Below are positions 54,201 through 61,979 of a stretch of DNA of 64,000 bases, one piece after another. Each line of letters starts with the position of its first letter. Position 1 is the stretch's first letter. The notes beneath the pieces were generated by a model. That model was given only the letters and a program-made list of their open reading frames with translations. It searched no databases and was not told where the DNA came from. Source of the DNA: Embiotoca jacksoni (lineage: Eukaryota; Chordata; Actinopteri; Embiotocidae). Location of the stretch: NCBI GenBank assembly GCA_022577435.1, contig JAKOON010000021.1, forward strand, positions 7,863,001 to 7,927,000. The letters are read 5' to 3'. The position numbers and the translations under genes are program-made.

Positions 54201-57200
54201 TGTGTTCCATATAAAACAGCACGCTCTGAATCAGCATACAAAAAAAAATTGAAGCAACCTAAACTCCGATAACTGAAGGGGAACATTATTAAAAATATAG
54301 ACTAAAATATTTTTCGACCAATTTGACGAAACGGTAGAGATGGCGGTCTGTCGAGAGACGGGGAACTCCTCCAGCGAGGCCCGCTTCCTCCTCTACAACA
54401 CTTTGTACCGGCCTTTGCTCGTCGGCTGGTACGAGTTTTGTAATCTGATGATCTCTTCCTTGATTAGCCGTGTAATCTCCGTGCACACATGCAGCAATAC
54501 AGGGATTAAAGGTATACAGCAAATGACAGTTAAACTGACCAACAAGTAAATCGCAAACATCTGTGCATAATGTGCCAAAACCTCAAATTATGCAGCCATC
54601 ATGTCTGAGGAGGTCTGAGACGACCAGGCACTGGCTGGTAGGTTTTGGCTGTACGTGTGCTTGCAGCGATGCTGGCGGTGTAACCGTGGCGATAGTTGGT
54701 CTCTTGGCCCGTCAACCACTTTGGTCCAAACCAAATATCTACAAAATGAATCGATGGACGGCTATTAAAGTTTGTCCAGAGACCCAACGATCTGATTTGA
54801 CCTCTAGGACCACCATGAGGTTGCGATTTAGGCTTTTTGTGAAATTTTTCCAAAAATGACATGAATTGTAATGACCTCCTTCAACTTTTCCTCAACAGTG
54901 AGGTCACCCATTGGTTTCGAAGTGGTTCAGAGCCGGTGGTGACCGTATTTGGACGAGCTAGGGTGGAGCGAGCGGTGGATCAGACTCGATCTGATTGGAA
55001 ACCCGAGGACGCTACATCCCGCCCACTGATAGCCGTAACCTGACTGCATCTCAGCCCTGTCAATCAAACAGACACGCCAAAACACAGCTTTTTGAGGCTT
55101 ATTTTCAGAAGGACCGCCAGAAGTCACATGGAGTGACTTTAGCTTGCAAAACCGAAATAGGTTGTGAAAAAAAATTTAATGACTGAAAAGTTATATGGGA
55201 GTTTATGGAGTTTGAGGCTTTTTGGAACCAACCTCTAGTGGCACCTGGCGGTATTGCAGCTTAATGCACTTACGCATTGGCCTCATTTCACAGACCCCGA
55301 AGTTACTCAACATAGTAATAGCTGATGTTAGCATTTTAGGCCCCACTGTGACAACCACAGCCTCACACAGCTGCTTTCACTCTTAGTGTTGTTTCTGTGT
55401 GATTTTATTTAGGTTATAGTAGCAAAGGAGGCAGTTAATTGCTTTGGGACGTCTATATAATAACCATATACCATACACCACAATAAAGTGATATGATGTC
55501 ACACTGTTAACTGTGGGTGGCGGGTATGTCTATAGCCCATATTTTCCCACATTTAATTTAATTTAAAGATCTTTTTTTTTTTTTACTTTTAGTGGCCAAG
55601 AAAATTGTTCACATGTTTTCAATAAACACCCCCGTTTCATTAAGTTTCATGGCAAGACCCTCTGTTTGTGATTTTGGCTGTGTTTTTGCTCCTAGCTCAA
55701 CAACATATATATGTTTTAGCAGTCTTTCCATTCACTCCAACATCTGTATCCTATTACATATTATTACCTGCGTATTAAAGTGGCAGTTTGACACCTCTGT
55801 GCTGCTGGGGTTTGAAGGGAGACCCAGACTCTACGTTCATTTGATTTCGACCTTTTTGGCCTGTCATTGGATGTTGTGTTGCTGCTCCTCAGCCCTTTGG
55901 GTATTGTAAAAACACTACTTTCCATTATTGTGTCATAAAGTCCTGTAGGGCAAAATGACAGTTTAAAATAAAGCCCACATTTTCCAAACCCAGTCCCGGA
56001 TGTCCCAAATTCAAACTGGCAACCATACAGCCTTTAGCCACCATCTCGTCCCTTCAGCCACCCAAATGTCTGAACAAGCTCCGTCCATGTTTGAGCCATG
56101 ACGTGACATCATCTGCGGAAGTCTGCAATCAATGCTTTTGGAATCCACTTTACGAGCCAGCGCAGCAGTAGCTTCCCCCAATTACTAACTCGTGATCCTT
56201 TTTCTCCACCTACAACACACATTTGTCATCCTAAATCAAACGCAGCCATCCCAGTTCAATCAGTTCAACATGTTTCGGAGGATTTTCTGAACAACCACTC
56301 ACGCTTCCTGCCCAGGATTAAGTTCAATTGTGTTTTGTGTGACCAATATCAATGTTTTCAGTCACGCTAGCAGCATGTCAGTGTCAGTCAGTCAGCTGGT
56401 TGGTCTGTCCAGCTCTATGATCCAGATTTAAATACTGTATCTCTGCAAAAACTGATGACAACTTAGACTGTACGTTGTGTTTAGTGCTAATTAGAAAATT
56501 GGCACACTGAACAGAGAGGGTAAACATAGTAGACATTAAACCTGCTGAACAGAATCATGTTAGCTTCATCGTTGTGAGCACGTAAAGCAACAATTTGTCA
56601 CTTTTGCTGAGCAGAAGCAGCAGCGCCCTCTGTGGCCGTAAGCTGTAATTACAGGATTCAGATGAATGAATCAAATCAACTGCGACAGGCTCTTAGAAGG
56701 GTACGACTATACTCATATATTTTCTGGGGTAACGGTGCATAATCGAAACATTTTTCTTCTTCTAGTAAGAAAAGAATGAGAAACTGAAACTGAAAAATGC
56801 CTGGGCATCGGACAAAACCCGCTCCTCCCGTGCTCTGCAGCCCGTCAGCCGGCTCCACAGGCTGCAGAGTAAAGTAAAAGGATCACCCTCTGTCACCTGC
56901 AGCTCCACAAGTCCTCAAAAAGATGCTCACAAAAAGTGCTCTTTCCGCTGGATATCCGACTCACTTACCAAAGTTACATCGTGAAAGAACAGTCAAACAG
57001 GGTGTGAAGAGGAAACAAAGAGATGCCGTTCTTCTCATTACAAGTCAGTGTCCCATATACATGGCTATGAAACTCTTATTTTAAGGTTAAAAAGTTATAT
57101 TTTGTTGTTTTCACTCAAAACGCTTGCCACTATCATGATGACTTTAGGCTTTGGAATTGGTCATTGAAAGCGGATGTGCCTCTGGCGTGTTGACTTATTC

Positions 57201-59104
57201 TTAAACATACTATTCAAGTCTACTAAGCAAGCACTTATAGCTATCCAACCTCGCACAGGATGTTTAACTCAAGTTGTCTCAGATTTGAAGGAGTTGAAAT
57301 CTTTGCAGCATGTCGTTGTGTTGGCTGGACGGAGGTCTGCATGCGTCGCAGTGGCCCGCATCCTCTCACAACCTCCTCCCAGTGATCGTTACACCTCCAC
57401 ATGCATAAATCAGGGCACAGAGTTCGAGCTGCGTCTCATAAAACCAGCTCAGGCCTGCGGGATGGGGATTGAGGGACGGCTGTAGGAGGACGGAGACAAG
57501 TCTCTAATGAGCTTCCTCTTGTTTGAAGACCACAAATTATGTCTTGTTAGTCACTCCCTGAGTGGGCCCCCGAATCACGCAAGAGAGCTAACAATAGCAT
57601 CTGACATGGGTGGGAGGGGGGGGAGATAGGGCTGTTTTCTTATTTGTAACATGTGTCAGTGTTTACCTCACAGAACAAGCAAATAATTCCTGTGTTTTGT
57701 GCGTTTTTTTTTCCCCCTTTAAGAATAAAATGCCATAAAAAATGTCAAAAGGTTCTGCGAAGTTCAAGCAAGGCACATATACTAGCATGTCATAGGGATT
57801 CATTGATAAGGGGGGGGCATCAAGTGTGAAAAAAACAAGGTCAAGTGATTATAAACTGCGTGACACTTATTACCTCTATCTCATGACTTCAGGGACAAAA
57901 CCCCATAAAAACCCTCTTTTTAAAGGTGCTGCGTGCAACATTTCCAAACCAAGACCACATTTGCCATAAATGTGGTTGCTTCCGGTCCTTTCCCTCCCCA
58001 TTTCTGGCATTGCTCCATCAGTGCGAGAGGGAGGGTAAGAGCTGATGCAGCTGTTTACTTTAAATCCAGATAAAATCATCTCAGGATAACAGGGTAACTT
58101 TAAGCGGATTCTCCTCCTAATCTGACACAGCGGCCTGCAGTCGTACGTTTAAGAGCCTAAAATGAATGCAAAAATGTCAGACGACAGTGGAAGCGAGAAG
58201 CCGGCACTCCAGACGTTTCTGCTGTTTTTCTCCAGCTGCTGAAGTCCAGCGCAAAGATGTCACACAACCACAGCATTTTTCCTATGTGGGCGTACAGAGA
58301 GTGGAAATGAAAGAGTGAACGGTGAGCAAAAAAATAAATAAAAAAAAAAGTCCCTTCAGCACGGGTGGGCATGAAAGAAGAAGAAAAAAAAAACTTTGCC
58401 TCCCAGATTTTCTTTTTCTAATGATGACAGTGGAGTTTTTAAAACCTGGACAGACATGTTTCATTCCTGCTGCATCCAGATCATCGCTCCTCATTTTTTT
58501 TAATTTTTTTTTTTGCTTGTTCAGCAAACTGCTCTGCAAGTCAGCCTCCTCTCCTGCGTCACCACGCGCGCGCGCCCGCGCAGATGCAGCGGTGCTCAGT
58601 AATCTAATGCAAACCGGGTTGTCGAAACATTTTCGTGCATTTGAAGAACTTTCACGATAGAAGTTGAACTTTTCGTCACATTCACCTCATTCTTGACAGG
58701 TAAACTGGCTTCCCCCCCCCCCACCTCCACACACACACACACACACCTCCCCCCCTTCCCCCACACGCACACAGTTTGAGTATGACACGCGCCAAACAAA
58801 AGTAAAACCCGCAATAAAAGCCCTGACAGAAACGTAAATGCAAATATGAACTAATTTACGTGATGTTTTGCAAACTTTCTTCGACAGAAACTTGCCTCAG
58901 AAAAATATTTCTGAAAACAAAACGGTGCCAAGCTGTTTCCACTTACTTGTCAAGCACGAAATACAGGTCAAACGCGCCCTGACAGGAGCTCTCCTCCTCC
59001 TCCTCGTCCTGCAGCTCCGGCTCGGCTCGAGCGGGTGATGAAGAGAGCAAAAATAATCCGAACAAAACCAGAATAAAACTCGTGTTCAACAAAAATCTCG
59101 CCAT
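22191..59104 (-). CDS. antxr1: ANTXR1/TEM8-type receptor, complete 18-exon coding region (564 aa)
   Basis: Type I membrane receptor of the anthrax toxin receptor family (host protein). Known relatives bind collagen and other matrix proteins and couple them to the actin cytoskeleton. Exons in transcript order: 59104-58947, 46823-46752, 44175-44104, 43465-43384, 43246-43216, 43126-43053, 42951-42883, 41931-41851, 40676-40616, 39188-39090, 38750-38681, 35030-34952, 31962-31867, 31756-31718, 31379-31281, 31160-30993, 29592-29512, 22454-22191. They total 1,695 nt, all introns are GT-AG and the frame never breaks. Signal peptide about residues 1-28; vWA domain about 43-215 with full MIDAS (D52, S54, S56, T120, D149); paired C41 and C219; Ig-like part to 316; membrane helix about 320-343; C345 and C346; proline-rich tail. 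Length equals human ANTXR1 (564). Position beside rbp3 suggests the ANTXRL-equivalent locus, so a name such as antxr1c or antxrl may be more correct. Confidence 0.95.
22605..22885 (+). repeat. Interspersed repeat R1 in intron 17
   Basis: It carries GAAGCCTCGAG, GGAGCCAGAAGTGATC, TTTAGACGAGCTTGGGAGGAG, TCTGTCAATCAAACAGACAC, CAGCGGTATTGCAGTTTATG and TTTTATACGCAGTCTATAG. This is the 5' module joined to a shortened 3' module. Confidence 0.65.
24866..24917. repeat. (GT)n microsatellite with GC interruptions, intron 17
   Basis: About 25 units with GTGC variants at the left. Confidence 0.93.
25261..25320. repeat. (GT)n microsatellite, intron 17
   Basis: About 30 GT units. The 62-codon frame across it is an artefact. 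Confidence 0.97.
25321..28160. other. Intron 17 sequence with nothing else supported
   Basis: AT-rich intronic DNA. It includes an exceptional T-run of about 28 at 26693-26720. Frames of 60-115 codons have no recognisable domains. Confidence 0.45.
28165..28552 (+). repeat. Interspersed repeat R1, near full-length copy, intron 17
   Basis: One of the two fullest copies: TTTGAAGCCTCGAG, GAAGTGACCATATTTGGACA, GGGGAGGAGTGAGCGGTGGA, a GTCAATTAAACCAGACACC block, TCAGTGGGAGTCTGTAAGAG, GAGGCTTTTTGAGCC, GGTATTGCATCTTAAGGCAC and TTTTATATACGATCTTTG. It gives the module order used to classify the partial copies. Confidence 0.7.
29512..29592 (-). CDS. antxr1: antxr1 exon 17: conserved tail segment
   Basis: 81 nt, residues 451-477: GKLDAIWALFRRGYDQVSLM then RPQPGDH. 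Acceptor TTCAG and donor GTAAGT, phase 0 at both ends. On the minus strand a UG repeat ends about 64 bases before the acceptor. Confidence 0.95.
29657..29703. repeat. (CA)n array, read as UG repeat in the antxr1 pre-mRNA
   Basis: About 23 units lying about 64 bases upstream of the exon 17 acceptor on the minus strand. Confidence 0.96.
30993..31160 (-). CDS. antxr1: antxr1 exon 16: conserved tail segment
   Basis: 168 nt, residues 395-450: VRWGGKGSTEEGAKLEKPKN, then VKMPEQEYE, a lysine-rich stretch and RKWYTPIR. The acceptor CGTAG follows a pure C homopolymer of about 22 nt that serves as its polypyrimidine tract. Donor GTAAAC. Confidence 0.95.
31165..31187. repeat. G homopolymer, the poly-C acceptor tract of exon 16
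   Basis: About 22 consecutive G on the plus strand. On the minus strand this is the polypyrimidine tract directly before the exon 16 AG. Confidence 0.95.
31281..31379 (-). CDS. antxr1: antxr1 exon 15: conserved tail segment
   Basis: 99 nt, residues 362-394: acidic ESDDEDG, then LPKKKWPTVDASYYGGRGI and GGIKRME, almost unchanged from human ANTXR1. Acceptor TTTAG; donor GTGACG, a weaker match. Confidence 0.95.
31650..31697. repeat. (GT)n array, read as CA repeat after the exon 14 donor
   Basis: About 23 units starting about 20 bases downstream of the exon 14 5' splice site on the minus strand. Confidence 0.95.
31718..31756 (-). CDS. antxr1: antxr1 exon 14: 39-nt polyproline exon
   Basis: Residues 349-361: VIKEPPPPPPPES. 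Acceptor GAAG and donor GTGAGT. About 20 bases past the donor the pre-mRNA enters a long CA repeat. Both ends are phase 0, so the exon could be skipped without a frameshift. Confidence 0.92.
31867..31962 (-). CDS. antxr1: antxr1 exon 13: transmembrane helix
   Basis: 96 nt, residues 317-348: a hydrophobic helix (ILLVTLLVLFLLLALLFMWW) ending in FWPLCCTV. C345 and C346 align with the juxtamembrane cysteines reported to be palmitoylated in mammalian TEM8. Phase 0 at both ends. Confidence 0.96.
32100..34200. other. Intron 12 sequence before the LINE tail
   Basis: No coding exon or recognisable RNA gene. A purine-rich stretch lies at 33640-33780. Confidence 0.45.
34060..34610 (+). mobile_element. 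L2-like LINE 3' end fragment, intron 12
   Basis: The phrases GAGGTTTCTTCCTGTTAAAA with GGGAGTTTTTCCTTCC, CTGTCGCTCGTGGG and TGCCCTGAGATGTCTTATGT followed by a GATTTGGTGC...AATTAAA tail match the common 3' region of L2/Maui-type LINEs in fish genomes. No reverse transcriptase is present, so this is a 5'-truncated copy. Its middle expanded into the 45-bp minisatellite. The left boundary is uncertain. Confidence 0.5.
34255..34525. repeat. 45-bp minisatellite, six copies
   Basis: CCTGTTAAAA recurs at 34261, 34306, 34351, 34396, 34441 and 34486, an exact 45-base step. The unit is about CCTGTTAAAAGGCAG, TTTTTCCTTCCTGCT, GTTGGAGGTTTTCTT. Copies 2-5 are nearly identical; the outer copies keep the ancestral GGGAG. 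Because 45 is divisible by 3, a frame with a 15-residue repeat stays open across the array, but it is not a gene. Confidence 0.95.
34952..35030 (-). CDS. antxr1: antxr1 exon 12: Ig-like domain part 3
   Basis: 79 nt, residues 290-316: VIYLQVSMNDGLSFISSN then VHITTTEC, matching the human ALQVSMNDGLSFISSS stretch. Acceptor TTTCAG; donor GTAAGT after C316, phase 0. Confidence 0.94.
35531..36780. other. Intron 11 sequence, nothing supported but a palindrome
   Basis: Intronic DNA. A perfect 18-base palindrome lies at 36263-36280. The 133-codon minus frame at 35966-36367 has no recognisable domain. Confidence 0.45.
36263..36280. other. Perfect 18-bp palindrome
   Basis: CATAGCATGCATGCTATG equals its own reverse complement, with no spacer. 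Function unknown. Confidence 0.9.
36786..36975. repeat. (CA)n array of about 190 bp, intron 11
   Basis: CA repeat with scattered CGCA, AGCA and GACA variants. All frames of 80-150 codons across it are repeat translations. Confidence 0.97.
38448..38512. repeat. (CA)n microsatellite, intron 11
   Basis: About 32 CA units. Confidence 0.97.
38681..38750 (-). CDS. antxr1: antxr1 exon 11: Ig-like domain part 2
   Basis: 70 nt, residues 267-290: NEKPAGVENTFLLCPAPVID then EVG. It matches human [20 protein letters not shown]. Acceptor TCCAG and donor GTAAGT. The (TA)n array at 38817-38861 lies about 65 bases upstream of its acceptor. Confidence 0.92.
38817..38861. repeat. (TA)n microsatellite, intron 10
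   Basis: About 22 TA units between exon 10 and exon 11, about 65 bases upstream of the exon 11 acceptor. Confidence 0.96.
39090..39188 (-). CDS. antxr1: antxr1 exon 10: Ig-like domain part 1
   Basis: 99 nt, residues 234-267: ESFQVVVRGNGFFHARNID then QVLCSFKINDTITI. N261 (NDT) is a predicted glycosylation site. Acceptor ACCAG and donor GTGAGT. Confidence 0.94.
39250..40560. other. Intron 9 sequence without other features
   Basis: AT-rich intronic DNA with an A-run at 39979-39993. No repeat copy or exon recognised. Confidence 0.45.
40616..40676 (-). CDS. antxr1: antxr1 exon 9: vWA to Ig-like hinge
   Basis: 61 nt, residues 214-234: IIKKSCIEILAAEPSSVCAG. C219 is the expected disulfide partner of C41. 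Acceptor CTCCAG; donor GTGAGG, followed downstream by two short CA stretches. Confidence 0.94.
41851..41931 (-). CDS. antxr1: antxr1 exon 8: vWA last helix
   Basis: 81 nt, residues 187-213: LATIADTIEHVFPVLGGF then HALRGVIDS. It corresponds to human DHVFPVNDGFQALQGIIHS. Acceptor TGCAG and donor GTAAAT, both ends phase 0. Confidence 0.94.
42883..42951 (-). CDS. antxr1: antxr1 exon 7: vWA strand and glycosylation site
   Basis: 69 nt, residues 164-186: AEEARSLGAIVYCVGVKD then FNETQ, near identical to human ANTXR1. N183 is a predicted N-glycosylation site (NET). Acceptor TACAG and donor GTAGTG, both ends phase 0. Confidence 0.95.
43053..43126 (-). CDS. antxr1: antxr1 exon 6: MIDAS aspartate strand
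   Basis: 74 nt, residues 139-163: GTASVIIALTDGELQEHQL. D149 in ALTDG is the last MIDAS residue. Acceptor TCCAG and donor GTAACA. Confidence 0.92.
43216..43246 (-). CDS. antxr1: antxr1 exon 5: 31-nt microexon
   Basis: Residues 129-139, ANEQIRKENF followed by the first base of a glycine codon. Acceptor TTAAAG and donor GTAAGC. Skipping it would shift the frame, so it should be constitutive. Confidence 0.9.
43384..43465 (-). CDS. antxr1: antxr1 exon 4: MIDAS threonine loop
   Basis: 82 nt, residues 101-128, including IRKGLNALKREIPGGDTFMH. T120 in GGDT is the MIDAS threonine. Acceptor TGCAG; donor GTAAGC after LQS in phase 0. Confidence 0.92.
44104..44175 (-). CDS. antxr1: antxr1 exon 3: vWA second strand
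   Basis: 72 nt, residues 77-101: PMLRMSFITFSSRSSTIMKLTEN, the family's RMSFIVFST..MKLTED strand-loop. Acceptor TTCTAG and donor GTAAAT. Phase 2 at both ends. Confidence 0.92.
44471..45666 (+). mobile_element. Decayed Tc1/mariner element in antxr1 intron 2
   Basis: The left end (GGTGGTGCTCGAAGCTTGTG, then TTTCTGCATAAATATAA) and the right end read in reverse (AGGTGCTAGAGAGTTTC, then GCATGAATATGACCTAAAAC) are diverged inverted repeats of a well-known fish Tc1 family. An internal GTATGTGAACCT follows the left repeat. Plus-strand fragments between about 44780 and 45060 resemble the Tc1 DNA-binding region: GKDYTTISKEFGLHQSTVRQ, then IVWK and a stop. Later fragments are scrambled by stops and frameshifts, and much of the catalytic region is missing. 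A long A-run (45617-45634) lies inside the right repeat. An old, dead copy; the terminal TA duplication is no longer clear. Confidence 0.82.
46752..46823 (-). CDS. antxr1: antxr1 exon 2: MIDAS serines and helix 1
   Basis: 72 nt, residues 53-77: completes K53, then SGSV (S54 and S56 finish the DxSxS motif) and a helix containing HWDEIYYFVENLAEKF. Acceptor TCAG and donor GTAAGA. The exon length matches the 72-nt exon I recall for human ANTXR1. Confidence 0.93.
46830..51190. other. Intron 1, left part, nothing supported
   Basis: Part of the 12.1-kb first intron (46824-58946). The open frames here, such as 48453-48845 (130 codons) and 49785-50153 (122 codons), show no domain that I recognise and no splice partners. 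Confidence 0.45.
51198..51267. repeat. (GT)n microsatellite, intron 1
   Basis: About 35 GT units, followed by a short (GACA)n near 51310-51328. Confidence 0.97.
51330..54880. other. Intron 1, middle part, nothing supported
   Basis: Intronic DNA with no repeat copy above background apart from an A-run at 53081-53094. Confidence 0.45.
54885..55320 (+). repeat. Interspersed repeat R1, near full-length copy, intron 1
   Basis: It runs from TTTCGAAGTGGTTCAGAGCC through GTGACCGTATTTGGACGAGC, GGAGCGAGCGGTGGATC, CTGTCAATCAAACAGACACG, GGGAGTTTATGGAG, GAGGCTTTTTGGAACC, CTCTAGTGGCACCTGG, GGTATTGCAGCTTAATGCAC to CGCATTGGCCTCATTTCACA, the same order as at 28165. Confidence 0.7.
55330..58940. other. Intron 1, right part, nearest exon 1
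   Basis: No exon found. One CTCF-like word lies near 56622. Near exon 1 there is a CG-repeat (58566-58577) and a CA/C-rich patch (58712-58770). The first-intron position makes regulatory elements plausible, but none can be named from sequence. Confidence 0.4.
56622..56634 (-). promoter_or_regulatory. Candidate CTCF core in intron 1
   Basis: On the minus strand this reads ACAGAGGGCGCTG, close to the 3' half of the CTCF motif (CAGRKGGCRS). The 5' half fits poorly, so this is only a candidate. Confidence 0.25.
58947..59104 (-). CDS. antxr1: antxr1 exon 1: start codon, signal peptide, first MIDAS residue
   Basis: Residues 1-53. ATG at 59104-59102 has A at -3 and G at +4 and opens a hydrophobic signal sequence (LLNTSFILVLFGLFLL) ending near PARAE. 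An in-frame ATG at 59311 would add 69 residues before the signal and is less likely. The exon then has an acidic patch and CQGAFDLYFVLD, the first strand of the vWA domain with MIDAS D52. It ends in the lysine codon (AA|G) at a GTAAGT donor. Confidence 0.92.
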
Positions 59105-59320
59105 TATTTCTCCTCGGTGGGGGAAAACAAAAACAAAAACAAACAAAAAAACCACGTAATTCCTTTGTGTGTAAAAAGAGAAACACAAGCAAAGTAGTGA
59201 GTGGGTTTTTACATCCCAGAGACAGTTATAAAAAGTGGAGGCGGAGATGCAACAGAGACAAAAGAGATTCAGGCGATGCTTCACGTGTCTTATTTTAAAC
59301 TCAGTTTTCATTCATGAGAC
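59105..59320 (-). promoter_or_regulatory. antxr1: antxr1 5' UTR and proximal promoter region
   Basis: Sequence upstream of the start codon. The frame stays open from 59311 without a stop, so this part is probably untranslated leader rather than coding. No convincing minus-strand TATA box was seen; the TATAAAAAG at 59227-59235 faces the other way. The transcription start cannot be placed. Confidence 0.4.
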
Positions 59321-59411
59321 GCATCCTGCTGTGAACGCCAGCTGGAGAAGTTTTCTCTCATAGGGAAGGATTACAAAAATAAGTTCAGAATCCACATCCA
59401 GTTGGCTGAGG

Positions 59412-59440
59412 GGGGAGAAAAAAAAAAAAAAAAAAAAAAG
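59412..59440. repeat. Poly-A run upstream of antxr1
   Basis: An unbroken A-run of more than 20 bases, followed by a G. Confidence 0.9.
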
Positions 59441-59449
59441 TTTTTCTCT

Positions 59450-60940
59450 GCAGAAACTAATCCGGTGGCGGGTCAATTGGAGAAAGGATAAAATGATGTA
59501 CAAATGCACAGAAGTTTACTGTTAAAGTGTCAGAACTGTGTTAGCTGTGAAAAAGCGCGAATGGAGTAATGTAGAGCAGAGTTTGGAGCTGGAGGAACTG
59601 GGAGCCCGGGGGACAGACTGGGCTGAAATGGACCAGGTTTCATATTTCATCGTGAGGAGGAGAAAAAAAAAAAAAAAGACCCAAAAAATGGGTCAACATC
59701 CCATTTTGCGCCTCCCTCACGTGGCAGACTGGCGCATTTTTTACGAGGACTCGGTGACACAGGATGGGACGATCATTACAGGAGCCTTATTCTGACACTG
59801 ATTGTGTGTTTATTCATTTAGCATTTTAGCACTTTGTCTCCTCATTAAAGATTACAGTTTGTGCTGCTGCAACCAGTCAATTGTGTTAATTACACCTTCC
59901 TGAAACCAAAGGCTGTACTGAGAGTGACACACAGGGAAGTATAATCTGAGGTGAAGTTTGGATAAAAAAAATAAATATATTTTTAGAGGAATCTTAATAC
60001 TTGTCTGATAACTTTGCTTATTGAAAGAGCCATAAGAACGCGCCCTGACAGGATAATCATGGATTATCCAATGATTTGATAGTTTTAAACGTGAGATTTT
60101 ATCCAAAGGAAGCAAAGTGGACTGACTTAAATCTAAAATAACATACCAAGAGATAGTTTTACTTTTTCTTGCAATCAGAGGTTTGCTACATCAAAACTGG
60201 ACCGATCGTACAGATTTTGTAGGCTATGTATTTTGGGCATATTTGAAGAAGCACTACGTGGACCCAAGTTTGCTGTGTGGCTAATTGTGATATTTTGGGA
60301 CATTACAGTTTATGCATCGTGTATCTGTACCTGTTTAAAGGTACAATGGCGTAACTATGGACAGTGCAACTGCTGCAGTGCACCAGAGCCCAGAGGCTGC
60401 CAGGGGCCCATGCAAAGTTTGAGTCATAGCCTGTTTTACCTATTTTTGTTTGTTTTTATTGGATTTAAAAAAAAAAAAAATTTAAAAAAAAAAAGTACTT
60501 TGACCCATTATTTAAACCTATTGAAGTGATTGCTTTACACTAAAAAGTAAAGGAAGAAGGCATACTGGGAAAATGCTACTTTTACGTTTGTACATTTGAG
60601 AGATGTTATGTAGGGCTTTTGGGACGATGGGGTAAAATATTTGCACCGGGGCAATTACATTAATGATATGCTGCCATAAAGGGAAAACAAGTGTTTTAAT
60701 GAAATTCAACTCCTTTTTTTTTCTATTGTTTTTAAAAAAAAATTTTTTTTAACAATAGCAATTGAAAAAGCAATTTAAACTCCCTGATATCAGCCTCACA
60801 TTCCCGTTTCTACGGCTGAATCAGACCTGTTTATGCTAATTCGATGTTTCCTATACTCCTGAAGACTTAAACACAAAAATCACCACAATCAATGTAATCT
60901 GCTCTGTTGTTACCTGTAACACAAACCAGGCAGACAGTCC
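59450..60940. other. Intergenic DNA between rbp3 and antxr1
   Basis: No exon. An A/T hairpin lies at 60723-60758, where CTATTGTT and AACAATAG flank an A-run facing a T-run. Confidence 0.45.
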
Positions 60941-60944
60941 GGTC

Positions 60945-61230
60945 CTTTACAGAAAAAAACACATGAATTACACATGTGCAAAAACTCATGTGATCCCATG
61001 TGACCACATATTGTGCACATGTATTTTACGTCAGCGTAAACACCCGGTTTTGGACCATTTTCATGGTGAATTGTGTGAAGCCCATGTCGATTCCCATGTG
61101 AAAGCTTTTCCACATATTTTCCCCATGTTATCATATGTTGCAACATGCGGTAAACACGTGTTATACAGGTGATCTCATGTGTCCAATGTGGAAAACTTAT
61201 GAAACTCATTTGATTTTTCTCTGAAGGTCA
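60945..61230. mobile_element. MITE-like repeat, copy 2
   Basis: The ends are imperfect inverted repeats: CCTTTACAGAAAAAAACACA at the left and, in reverse, CCTTCAGAGAAAAATCAAAT at the right. The interior is full of ACATGTG-type palindromes and shares GTGTGAAG and TTCCCATGTGAAA-type blocks with 6560-6850. It has no coding capacity. A non-autonomous DNA element fits best. Confidence 0.5.
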
Positions 61231-61979
61231 TTACTGACCTTACTTCTGCTCGGGGTTATTCCTGAGTTTTTTTTTTCCATTGCACCATTTTGCACATATT
61301 CACATTTGCACCGCAGCTTCAGTTGTTTCCGGCCAATTCTAACTTTAGAGACAGCTGAACTTAACTTTAATAGGACGATGCTGAAAGACTGCGATAAATA
61401 GGTTGAAATTAAGATTGTTGGCTACGAGTGTGCCTGAGTGTTCAACAGGAAACATGGGTTCATTTACTTGACGTTTCTTTATTCAAAGTTGTTTATGTGA
61501 AGATCAGGTAGGAAGTCTTTGAATGTGAAGGAAATGATCCACTGTATTTTCTGCTGTGATGAACGATATGCTGTAACTCCAAACCCAAACCACTGAAACC
61601 AGGCGAACATGTTCCTGCACCCCTTCACATAATTGCCTTTAAACACAGTGTAAGCTTCAAAATTGCACTGTCACTGACAAAACACTAAATTTGAAAAGTT
61701 GCATAACATGCCTTTTAGTGGATGTTTATTGTACTGCAAATGTACACACTGTAAAAGGTAATATTTGTACTCTTTAGTGAGTAAACATTTTAGCTATTGA
61801 ACAACGGAGACGAGTGGTGTAAGAGTTTAAAAGATGCCAAATGTTACATGCTCTGGTAAACTAAACCAAAACATCTCTAAACTAGCAGCACTTGCACAAT
61901 ACATTCTTAAAAAGGTTTTTGTAGCTGATTTCTTGTCTCCAATGCTGTAAAATACAAGACCAACACACACTCAATTTTG

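Noticed and set aside
22191..59104. Toxin gene, suggested by the family name
   Set aside because: The product is a host cell-surface receptor of vertebrates, not a toxin.
59227..59235. TATA box for antxr1
   Set aside because: TATAAAAAG is on the plus strand, facing away from the gene; its minus-strand reading is a weak TATA.
59105..59311. Longer antxr1 N-terminus from an upstream in-frame ATG
   Set aside because: It would place 69 residues before the signal peptide, whereas the ATG at 59104 has a better context and starts the signal sequence directly.
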